NCBI GenBank assembly: GCA_018383835.1
Contig: JAHAWR010000080.1
Span: 1-6,941 of the forward strand
Source of the DNA: Candidatus Jordarchaeia archaeon
GTDB taxonomy: Archaea; Asgardarchaeota; Jordiarchaeia; Jordiarchaeales; Freyrarchaeaceae
Reading direction: 5' to 3'
DNA: 6,941 nucleotides
Each line of letters begins with the position of its first letter. The stretch's first letter is position 1. The notes below the pieces were generated by a model, which was given only the letters and a program-made list of their open reading frames with translations, searched no databases and had not been told where the DNA came from. Both the position numbers and the translations under genes were made by a program. Shown piece after piece: positions 1 through 5,658 of the stretch.

Positions 1-1254
1 TTGGTTGGTTTGCCTCAGATGCCGTGGTTTGGGGATACGGTCTTGGAGCTGGAGTTTCCTGAGGGGTGGGATGTCCAAGTTTGCGGCATGGCGGGTGACG
101 GGAAGCCTCCCCTGAGCAGGGAGCAGGTGCTATCATCGCTTAGGAACCCCATTGGAACAAAGCCTCTGAGCAGGCTGGCTGAGGGAAGGGAAGAGGCGGT
201 CATAATCTTCGACGACATGACTAGACCAACTAAGGTTTACGAGGTTGCACCCCTAGTTCTCGAGGAGCTTAGAAGGGGAGGAATTAGAGATGAAAATGTG
301 AGGTTCATCTGCGCTAACGGTGCTCACGGGACATTTGACAGGGAGGACTTCGCCAAGAAGCTTGGGGAGGAGATAGTTGAGGGCTACCCCGTCTTCAACC
401 ACAACCCGTACAGTAACTTGGACTACTTGGGACACACGAAGCACGGGACACCAGTCGATGTTAACGCTGAGGTCATGAGCTGCGACCTTAAGGTCTGCAT
501 CGGTTGCATAGTTCCTCACCCTCAGTTCGGCTTCGGTGGTGGAGCGAAAATCATCCTCCCCGGAATATCTGGCGTGAGGACTATTTCCTTTAACCATGGA
601 GACCTCGGCGGCTGGTCTGCCGCCTCTGAATATAGGGATATGCATCCAAGTTGCCAGCTGGCTTACGGGAGGGTTAACGAGGAGAATATAATGAGAAAGG
701 ACGCGGAGGAGGCGGCCAGAATGGTTGGGGTGGACATGGTGGTAAACGTCTTGGTCGACACGAAGAGGAATTCGACGAACATATTTGCGGGGGACGTTGT
801 GGAGGCGCAAAGGGAGGGAGTCAAGGAGGCGATGACACACTACAGGGCGCAGCTCGTCCAGAGCCCGGACATAGTTGTTTCGAACGCCTACTCTAAGGCT
901 AGCGAGGCGACGATAGCAGCGTGGCCGGCTGCCATAATGAAGGAGGGGGGAACCCTTGTGATAGCCTGCAACACGCCCACGGGGCAGGTTTCACACTACG
1001 TCCATGGAAGGTGGGGGGTCAGGAGGGTGGGGGGTAACCTGTGGCTTCCGCCGACAAGGATACTCGACAGGGCGGGAAAGATAATAGTTCTCTCAAAGTA
1101 CCCCGAGAAGCAGTACTGGCTTGAGATAGCGCCCCCGGAGAAGACGGTTAAGCTAAAGAGGTGGGATGAGGTCCTTGAAGAGCTGAAAAACACGCATAGG
1201 GGGAACCCTAAGGTAGCTGTTTTCCCCGACGCGAGCATTCAAAAGCCCTTCTAG
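1..1254 (+). CDS. LarA-family nickel-pincer-dependent lactate racemase homologue (DUF2088)
   Basis: This 417-residue protein matches the LarA family, whose known member interconverts L- and D-lactate with a nickel-pincer nucleotide cofactor. All signature residues of Lactobacillus plantarum LarA are visible, each shifted by one: the FDDMTRPT motif (D71-D72-T74-R75), H109 in ANGAHG, H173 and K183 in HPQFGFGGGAK, and H199 in the following SFNH. K183 would carry the cofactor covalently, and the three histidines would bind nickel or act in proton transfer. The family-typical PDxxxxxP ending and overall length (about 424 aa in L. plantarum) indicate a complete protein. The TTG at base 1 is the likely start, because the next ATG (19) has no ribosome binding site ahead of it, but a start just outside the window cannot be excluded. 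No lar cofactor genes (larB, larC, larE) lie here. Homologues act on various 2-hydroxyacids, so the exact substrate is open. The family call is firm; lactate as substrate is only a guess. Confidence 0.9.
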   Translation: MVGLPQMPWFGDTVLELEFPEGWDVQVCGMAGDGKPPLSREQVLSSLRNPIGTKPLSRLAEGREEAVIIFDDMTRPTKVYEVAPLVLEELRRGGIRDENVRFICANGAHGTFDREDFAKKLGEEIVEGYPVFNHNPYSNLDYLGHTKHGTPVDVNAEVMSCDLKVCIGCIVPHPQFGFGGGAKIILPGISGVRTISFNHGDLGGWSAASEYRDMHPSCQLAYGRVNEENIMRKDAEEAARMVGVDMVVNVLVDTKRNSTNIFAGDVVEAQREGVKEAMTHYRAQLVQSPDIVVSNAYSKASEATIAAWPAAIMKEGGTLVIACNTPTGQVSHYVHGRWGVRRVGGNLWLPPTRILDRAGKIIVLSKYPEKQYWLEIAPPEKTVKLKRWDEVLEELKNTHRGNPKVAVFPDASIQKPF

Positions 1255-1279
1255 TGTAAAAGGAGCTTTCCTCCCCCTT
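1255..1279. other. Convergent 3' ends, no clear terminator
   Basis: Only 25 bp separate the stop of the LarA homologue from the stop of the minus-strand nucleotidyltransferase gene. The sequence holds a weak GGAG/CTCC pairing (1262-1265 with 1271-1274) and short A and T runs (1258-1261, 1278-1280). Either could contribute to archaeal termination, which mainly needs T-runs, but neither is convincing. The 3' ends of the two transcripts probably overlap. Confidence 0.3.
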
Positions 1280-2380
1280 TCAGCCTCTTCGGCTTACTTT
1301 AACGTTTGGCGGTGGAGCCACCGGCTTTAGAACCTGTTTGTAATATTTTTCTCCGGGTATATATGAGAGGGTGACTTGGTGGAAGCTCCTCTTCGGGATC
1401 TGGACTTCCTCCAGCATTCCCTCGACGAACACGCGATCCCCCTTTTTAGCCACCATTTTGAACTCCTCAACGTACGTTACAGCCCGTACAACGTCGTCCG
1501 CCTTCGCCCCGCTGATCGTTTTAACGTCCTCCAGAAGGTATATTGCGGGCGTGAAGTAGGAGTCCTCGTCCCCCGCCACGGTCGCCTCAATCATAGTCCA
1601 CCCCTTGCATACTATTCTGGCCTTTGGGTCATACTCGTTTTTTATCTCGCTCCAATCCCTAACAGGCTCGAACTCGACCTTGACCCTCCGCCCGAGCTCC
1701 GGCGAGTCGTAGACCGCGTAGATCATCTTCTGCTTCTCGTAGAACAGGTATTCCTGAAGAGAGTAGTTTTTGAAGCGCCAGTTCTTGTTGATGAGGGCGT
1801 CGGTTGGATGAGAGAACTCGTTGGTTAGTGGGCCGCCTTCCTCGTAGAGGCACTCAAGTGCCTCGACTAAGTCTAGGAGGTTCCTTCTCCCATAGACAAC
1901 GAGGTCTATGTCGCTGAAGTGCTCGTTGTAGAAGTCGTGGAGGAGGGAGCCGAAAACTCCGAAGTCGCTGTATTTTAGACCCGAGACCTCCATTACCATC
2001 TCGACGAGGTTCACCACCGCGTCGGTCATCCTGTCAGGCTCCTCGCTGAAGAAGAGCTGGAACCTGTGGTCTGGCCTCCTGACCTCGGAGATCTTGCCCT
2101 CCCCGACGCCCACCATCCTGCGCTGAAGAGGCTCATGGAAAAAAGTGTATTGAGGGTACTTTTCCATGACGAACCTTAACCCCTCGTCCCCGTAAAACTT
2201 GTAGTAGAGTATGGGGAGCCTGTCCCTGACCGCTCTAGGATTCTGGCTTCTGTATATGGTTTCAGGAGCGTACTCGACGTCGCAAACGCAGGCTGTGGGC
2301 GGGTGGTCGTAGCCGTAAACCCTGAAGATTATCCCTTCCTGAGTTACGGGGGCATCCCTGTCCCGAACCCTAAGAACCAA
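1280..2380 (-). CDS. Predicted archaeal nucleotidyltransferase (Pol beta superfamily), second copy
   Basis: The 366-residue protein belongs to the archaeal predicted nucleotidyltransferases (COG1665-like), whose substrate is unknown. An N-terminal family domain (about 1-110, with VRD and the IIFRVYGYDHP stretch near 17-27) precedes a Pol beta-type core: G144-S145, then D157-I-D159 in SDIDLVVYG. E236 in VKVEFEP is well placed as the third metal-binding carboxylate. The C-terminal part (about 270-355) holds FTPAIY and a GDRVFVEGMLEEV strand pattern that resembles an OB-like fold; this is inference. The start is TTG, with GAGGGGGG 9 nt upstream and the preceding gene ending 4 nt before it, so translation is probably coupled. 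It is a paralogue of the gene just upstream, with matching motifs in the same order. It has about 35 extra residues, including an insertion near 190-225 and a proline-rich tail (PPPNVK). The full carboxylate set suggests it is catalytically active. The superfamily call is firm; the role is unknown. Confidence 0.82.
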   Translation of the reverse strand: MVLRVRDRDAPVTQEGIIFRVYGYDHPPTACVCDVEYAPETIYRSQNPRAVRDRLPILYYKFYGDEGLRFVMEKYPQYTFFHEPLQRRMVGVGEGKISEVRRPDHRFQLFFSEEPDRMTDAVVNLVEMVMEVSGLKYSDFGVFGSLLHDFYNEHFSDIDLVVYGRRNLLDLVEALECLYEEGGPLTNEFSHPTDALINKNWRFKNYSLQEYLFYEKQKMIYAVYDSPELGRRVKVEFEPVRDWSEIKNEYDPKARIVCKGWTMIEATVAGDEDSYFTPAIYLLEDVKTISGAKADDVVRAVTYVEEFKMVAKKGDRVFVEGMLEEVQIPKRSFHQVTLSYIPGEKYYKQVLKPVAPPPNVKVSRRG

Positions 2381-2384
2381 CCGC

Positions 2385-3371
2385 CTAAACCCCCCTCACA
2401 GGCCATATGTATTCGTCGTCCCCTACACCTGAGCCGACCACTATCCGAAGCCAGCCACCATCAGTTCCTTCAACACGCTCCAGCATACCCTTCACCCTAA
2501 CCCTTTCTCCACCGTGAGCCACGTCCCTGAACTGGCCTATCATGCTCACAACCTGCCTTATTCGCCCGTCCTCGCACTCCACCCCGTACACGGCTGGCCT
2601 GAAAACCGCTTCCCAGTCCTCGGTAACCGTGCACTCCACCTCGACGGGGCCCAGCGCCCGATACGTGTAGTGGCCGTACTTTTCCCTTATTTCCTCCAGT
2701 TTTCTCGTGGCGTTTACGACGACGCGCATCCCCTCGAATACCACCCTGTTCCTCCTGAGCTCGTCGAACTGGTCAGCTAGGAGCGGCTCAGCCACACCCT
2801 CCTCGACGAGGCGTGCCAAGGCATCCTTGACCCTTCTAAAGTTCTCTGACCCGTAGACCGTGATGTCCACGTCGCTTTCCTCACTATGCATTTGGAGGGA
2901 TATGGAGCCGTGTATACCGAAGTTGCTTAGGGGGACGCCGGACCTCTCCGAGAGGAGCCTTATTACATTCACAGCCCGCTCCTCAATTGGGTCAAGCATC
3001 TCCTTCGAGAGGAGGAACTTCAAGCATTCACTTGGAACGTAAACTCTCCTCACCTTTCCTTTGGGGACAGTGACGACCTCCTTTCCATCGCTGGGGGAGT
3101 AATAGACGTAGTCCTCGGAGATCCTTCTTAGGGCTAAGATAACGCTGCGGTAGATCTTGGGAGAGTATAGCTTGGCTGGCCTGACGAGGGGAACCCCTTC
3201 TAGGTGCCACGTGTAGGGGAGCCACGGGACGTCAAATAGGTGCTTGAGGTTTAAGGGAACGTACTTAAGATAGGCGATCACTCTGTCATCGGGGTGAGCG
3301 TAACCCATGGTATAGAAGATGAGGTTCTCGTCTGTCAGTATTATGTCACCGTCCCTTGGCGTCCAGCGCAT
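2385..3371 (-). CDS. Predicted archaeal nucleotidyltransferase (Pol beta superfamily), first copy
   Basis: The 328-residue protein is a paralogue of the gene downstream. It has the same N-terminal domain (LIFYTMGYAHP near 17-27), a Pol beta nucleotidyltransferase core with G155-S156 and D167-V-D169 in SDVDITVYG, and the same C-terminal module (FRPAVY near 257-262, GERVRVKGMLERV near 288-300). Where the downstream copy has E236, this one has N220 (RVVVNA), at the same distance of six residues from a shared glycine, so the third metal-binding carboxylate seems to be lost. It may be a weak or inactive partner, or it may use another acid. The ATG start is well supported by GAGGAGG six bases upstream; it lies inside the kinase gene, giving a 26-bp overlap. 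The kinase, this protein and its paralogue thus form one operon. Substrate unknown; an RNA end or tRNA would fit the kinase neighbour, but that is inference. Confidence 0.82.
   Translation of the reverse strand: MRWTPRDGDIILTDENLIFYTMGYAHPDDRVIAYLKYVPLNLKHLFDVPWLPYTWHLEGVPLVRPAKLYSPKIYRSVILALRRISEDYVYYSPSDGKEVVTVPKGKVRRVYVPSECLKFLLSKEMLDPIEERAVNVIRLLSERSGVPLSNFGIHGSISLQMHSEESDVDITVYGSENFRRVKDALARLVEEGVAEPLLADQFDELRRNRVVFEGMRVVVNATRKLEEIREKYGHYTYRALGPVEVECTVTEDWEAVFRPAVYGVECEDGRIRQVVSMIGQFRDVAHGGERVRVKGMLERVEGTDGGWLRIVVGSGVGDDEYIWPVRGV
2390..2397 (-). promoter_or_regulatory. Ribosome binding site for the second nucleotidyltransferase
   Basis: On the minus strand the sequence GAGGGGGG lies nine bases before the TTG at 2380 and inside the last codons of the preceding gene. 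It decides the TTG start and implies translational coupling between the two paralogues. Confidence 0.65.
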
Positions 3372-4149
3372 TTAGAACCTCCTCGACGCGCCTCCTAAAG
3401 GCGTTCTCAGCCTCAAATGTCGTTAGGCCTGCTTTTAACGCTTCCCTGACGAATATTCTACGTTCCTTACTAAGGACCTTGGCCGCTGAGGGCACACGTC
3501 TAGCGGCCTCAGAAACCACCCTTCGCGTAACTCTATCTATTTCTTCTGCCACACTGCCCGAGGACACAGCCTTTTCATCCTCGAGCTTAAGTGATAGGAG
3601 GAGCTTAAGAACCTCCTCGGCGGCCTCTGCAGCTGGGACCTTAGATAGGTCGAAGCTGGCTGAGCTTCTATCCCACTTGTACTTTGACCCGGGCTTTTCG
3701 AACTTCTCACTTATGGAGACTATCACACTTTGAGGTATGGGGAGGCCCCTCTCCTCGTTCCACTTGAGGGCTACCTCGAGCGGCGTTTCAACAGCTACTA
3801 TGGCGTGTAGGGCGCCAGTCCGCCTAGCCAGCTCTACTAGTTCATGGCGCATTGAAGAGTAGTAGTTTGTGTCGTCGCTTATCACGCTAACCCCCCTCCC
3901 GAGGAAGAAGGCTATGGTGCGCAGAGTTGCCCTCCTTATTAGGGGTTCCCTGTCTGGGGGGAAACGCTCCCGGTAGATGGGCATCATTCTGCGGAAGTCG
4001 TCGGAGCCGACTACCACCGTGGGTGTTCCGTGCTTCTCCATGAGGAGGGCGAGGAGGGTGGCGAGGGTGGTCTTACCGCTACTAGGAAGCCCGCAGAGGA
4101 TCACGAGGAACTTTCTGGGGGGTGTGGGCGGTATCGTGGTTCCCTCCAC
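3346..4149 (-). CDS. PSTK/Kti12-like P-loop kinase (L-seryl-tRNA(Sec) kinase family homologue)
   Basis: The 267-residue protein has a Walker A loop GLPSSGKTT (20-28), GSDDFRR (48-54) and the family hallmark DDTNYYSSMRHEL (92-104). The FEKPGSKYKWD stretch (150-160) and C-terminal helices with EEIDRVTRRVVSE (202-214) follow. From memory of Methanocaldococcus jannaschii PSTK, the match extends through the C-terminal tRNA-contacting region, favouring PSTK-like over plain Kti12. PSTK phosphorylates Ser-tRNA(Sec) to Sep-tRNA(Sec); Kti12 is an Elongator-linked ATPase. In the lid, where PSTK has RNxxR, this protein reads W130-N131-E-E-R134, so one arginine is replaced. No selenocysteine gene or in-frame UGA is visible, so another tRNA or RNA substrate is possible. 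The GTG start at 4149 is chosen because the next candidate (V16) lies too close to the P-loop; its upstream AGGA is weak. It adds a 12-residue proline-rich N-terminal extension. First gene of the operon with the two nucleotidyltransferases. Confidence 0.82.
   Translation of the reverse strand: MEGTTIPPTPPRKFLVILCGLPSSGKTTLATLLALLMEKHGTPTVVVGSDDFRRMMPIYRERFPPDREPLIRRATLRTIAFFLGRGVSVISDDTNYYSSMRHELVELARRTGALHAIVAVETPLEVALKWNEERGLPIPQSVIVSISEKFEKPGSKYKWDRSSASFDLSKVPAAEAAEEVLKLLLSLKLEDEKAVSSGSVAEEIDRVTRRVVSEAARRVPSAAKVLSKERRIFVREALKAGLTTFEAENAFRRRVEEVLNALDAKGR
3378..3384 (-). promoter_or_regulatory. Ribosome binding site for the first nucleotidyltransferase
   Basis: A strong GAGGAGG on the minus strand sits six bases before the ATG at 3371, within the 3' end of the kinase gene. 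It fixes the start and shows that the 26-bp overlap with the kinase gene is real rather than a start-call artefact. Confidence 0.8.
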
Positions 4150-4177
4150 GAGTCCTACAGAGACGGAAGGGTTATGA

Positions 4178-4193
4178 AACGTTTTAAATCGTT
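4178..4193. promoter_or_regulatory. Near-palindromic TATA element of a divergent promoter
   Basis: The 16-bp AACGTTTTAAATCGTT matches its own reverse complement at 14 of 16 positions: AACG/CGTT arms around a central TTTAAA (4183-4188). It is the only clear TATA-like box in the 74-bp gap between the divergent kinase operon and thiDN. Archaeal start sites lie about 25 bp from the box. That predicts starts near 4210 on the plus strand and near 4160 on the minus strand, giving leaders of roughly 10-15 nt on each side. On the plus side ATGAAACG precedes the box and resembles a TFB-recognition (BRE) element; the minus side has the less typical GTAACGA. The element could be a bidirectional promoter core, or a promoter overlapped by a repressor operator. 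Both roles are inferred. Confidence 0.55.
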
Positions 4194-4214
4194 ACCCTAC
4201 ATTTTCTTTTTATT

Positions 4215-4218
4215 GGAG
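4215..4218 (+). promoter_or_regulatory. Ribosome binding site for thiDN
   Basis: GGAG lies five bases before the GTG at 4224 and eleven bases before the ATG at 4230. The spacing favours the GTG slightly, although the downstream GGGGTGG could also place the ribosome at the ATG; the proteins differ by only two residues. Confidence 0.5.
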
Positions 4219-4223
4219 AAGGG

Positions 4224-5582
4224 GTGGTTATGGTTCCCGTCGCGCTCACTATAGCTGGCTCCGACCCTCTGGGAGGAGCAGGCGTCCAGATGGACTTGAA
4301 GACGTTCGCGGCGCTTGGGGTTCACGGTGTGTGTGCTATAACAGCGGTTACAGCCCAGAACACTGTCCATGTGAGGGACATATACGTGGTTCCTCCCGAG
4401 ATAATCATGGCTCAGGTTGACGTCTTAATGGAGGACCTCGACGTTAACGCAGCCAAGACAGGTATGCTGAGGGACAAGGAGACCGTCGACGTGGTGTGCG
4501 CCATAGAGGACGAGTACGGCTTCCCGCTCGTGGTTGACCCTATAATTTGGGCTGGGTCTGGTGAGAGGCTGGCCTCGCCCTCCGCTGAGAAGGCGATAAT
4601 CGACCAGCTTATTTTGAGGGCTACAGTAGCTACTCCGAATGTCACGGAGGCTTCCCTCATAGCTGACATGCAGATCAAGACGGTTAGGGACATGGAGGAG
4701 GCGGCCAAGGCTATAGCTTCTAGGGGAGCCGAGGCGGTCGTGGTTAAAGGAGGCCACTTGGATGAGGAGCGGGACGTTGTTGTGGACGTGATGTACGCTG
4801 AGGGAAAAGTGAGGGTTTTCGAGAAGCCGCGGATTAGGGATGGGGTGAGCCACGGGAGGGGGTGCTGCTTCTCCGCGGCCATCACAGCCTTCATCGCTAT
4901 GGGTGAATCGCTGTCCTCAGCCGTGGAGAAAGCTGAGGACTACGTTGAGAAGGTTTTCTGTCACCCCATCGACGTTGGGAGGGGGAGGAAGCCTGCGAAC
5001 CCGCTGGTGCTTCTCCGGCAGGATGCTGAAAGGTGGAGAGTTATAAGCGAGGTTGGGAGAGCGGTGGAGATGCTTGAAGCCGAGAAGAACATGGGTGCTT
5101 TGATACCAGAGGTCAGGATGAACATAGGGATGGCGACAAGCTTCGCCAAGGATGTTGAGGACGTTGCAGCCGTGGAGGGCAGAATCGCAAGCTTCAGGGG
5201 TCATGCTAGGTCGCTGGGATGCCCAAAGTTTGGCGCATCAAGCCACATAGCGAGAGTGATACTTAAGGTGATGGAGTACGACCCGGACGTGAGGGCGGCC
5301 ATAAACCTGAGGTATTCCCCCGAGATACTTGAGGCCTGCAGGAAAGCCGGGTTTGTTGTCTCAGGGTTTGACAGGAGGGAGGAGCCTGAGGAAGTCCGTT
5401 CTGTGGAGGGGAGGAGCCTCCAGTGGGGGGTGGAGCAGGCCATCCAGAAGGCGATGAGGGTGCCCGACGTCATATATGATGAGGGGGGGCCTGGTAGGGA
5501 GGGCATGATAAGGGTTTTGGCTCAGACGGCGACTGAGGCTGTGGAAAAGGTTCTACGCATAAAGAGCCAGCTTAAACTCTAG
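4224..5582 (+). CDS. thiDN: ThiD-ThiN fusion: hydroxymethylpyrimidine (phosphate) kinase / thiamine phosphate synthase
   Basis: The 452-residue cytoplasmic protein joins two thiamine-pathway enzymes. The ThiD domain (about 5-265) is a ribokinase-fold kinase that makes HMP pyrophosphate: LTIAGSDPLGGAG (8-20), DLKTFAALG, AKTGML (77-82), VVDP (103-106), VVKGGH (173-178) and the anion-hole/catalytic loop H210-G-R-G-C214. ThiD proteins usually read HGTGC there, so R212 replaces a threonine. The ThiN domain (about 275-450) is the archaeal thiamine phosphate synthase: LIPEVRMNIG (293-302), VEGRI with R320, GASSH with H341, INLRYS, GFDRREEP, and PDVIYDEGGPG near the C-terminus. R320 and H341 coincide with residues I recall as essential in Pyrobaculum calidifontis ThiN. 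The protein couples HMP-PP production to condensation with thiazole phosphate. Start is GTG 4224 (GGAG five bases upstream) or ATG 4230. Transcribed divergently from the kinase operon; no thiamine riboswitch is visible in the very short leader. Confidence 0.95.
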   Translation: MVMVPVALTIAGSDPLGGAGVQMDLKTFAALGVHGVCAITAVTAQNTVHVRDIYVVPPEIIMAQVDVLMEDLDVNAAKTGMLRDKETVDVVCAIEDEYGFPLVVDPIIWAGSGERLASPSAEKAIIDQLILRATVATPNVTEASLIADMQIKTVRDMEEAAKAIASRGAEAVVVKGGHLDEERDVVVDVMYAEGKVRVFEKPRIRDGVSHGRGCCFSAAITAFIAMGESLSSAVEKAEDYVEKVFCHPIDVGRGRKPANPLVLLRQDAERWRVISEVGRAVEMLEAEKNMGALIPEVRMNIGMATSFAKDVEDVAAVEGRIASFRGHARSLGCPKFGASSHIARVILKVMEYDPDVRAAINLRYSPEILEACRKAGFVVSGFDRREEPEEVRSVEGRSLQWGVEQAIQKAMRVPDVIYDEGGPGREGMIRVLAQTATEAVEKVLRIKSQLKL

Positions 5583-5650
5583 CGTCAGACAAAAAAATAT
5601 TAGTTTTAGGGGGTGCTACATGTGGTTGAGCGTCGCTGAGAGTGGTCTCT
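5583..5650 (+). promoter_or_regulatory. A/T-rich intergenic gap: possible helicase promoter
   Basis: Directly after the thiDN stop lies an A7 run followed by TATTAGTTTTA (5591-5608), the only A/T-rich patch near here. It may be a TATA element for the helicase gene; the transcript would then begin near 5620-5625. The TTTT at 5604-5607 might instead help end the thiDN transcript. Read-through from thiDN is equally possible, given the short gap. Confidence 0.35.
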
Positions 5651-5658
5651 TTGAGTGA
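5620..5658 (+). other. 12-codon mini-ORF overlapping the helicase start
   Basis: ATG at 5620 opens MWLSVAESGLFE and stops at TGA 5656-5658. AGGGGGTG (5608-5615) lies four bases upstream, the best ribosome binding site of this gap, yet the frame differs from the helicase frame. The mini-ORF's stop overlaps the TTG at 5651 (the bases TTGAGTGA are shared), an arrangement suited to translational coupling. It may be a coupling leader, or the true helicase N-terminus separated by an indel. No homology is recognisable in such a short peptide. Confidence 0.3.

Noticed and set aside
253..840. Long minus-strand open frame (195 codons) opposite the LarA homologue
   Set aside because: It lies entirely opposite a well-conserved gene, shows no recognisable domain, and reflects GC-rich codon structure.
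1258..1280. Hairpin terminator between the convergent genes
   Set aside because: Only four base pairs form and no long T-run follows on either strand; kept only as a weak note.
1376..1828. Plus-strand open frame (150 codons) opposite the second nucleotidyltransferase
   Set aside because: The minus-strand protein carries clear catalytic motifs here; the plus frame looks like composition-driven shadow coding.
3346..4149. Taking the kinase as proof that the organism uses selenocysteine
   Set aside because: No Sec gene, SECIS-like element or in-frame UGA is visible, and PSTK-like proteins also occur in archaea without known Sec use.
4194..4223. Thiamine (TPP) riboswitch before thiDN
   Set aside because: The predicted leader is under 20 nt, far too short, and no CUGAGA-type core is present.
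4412..4894. Minus-strand open frame (160 codons) opposite thiDN
   Set aside because: Its serine/threonine-rich, low-complexity translation is typical of an antisense shadow, and thiDN is certain.
5475..5530. C/D-box small RNA suggested by ATGATGA and a downstream CTGA
   Set aside because: The boxes lie in the conserved ThiN coding sequence (PDVIYDEGG) and lack supporting C'/D' boxes or a terminal stem.
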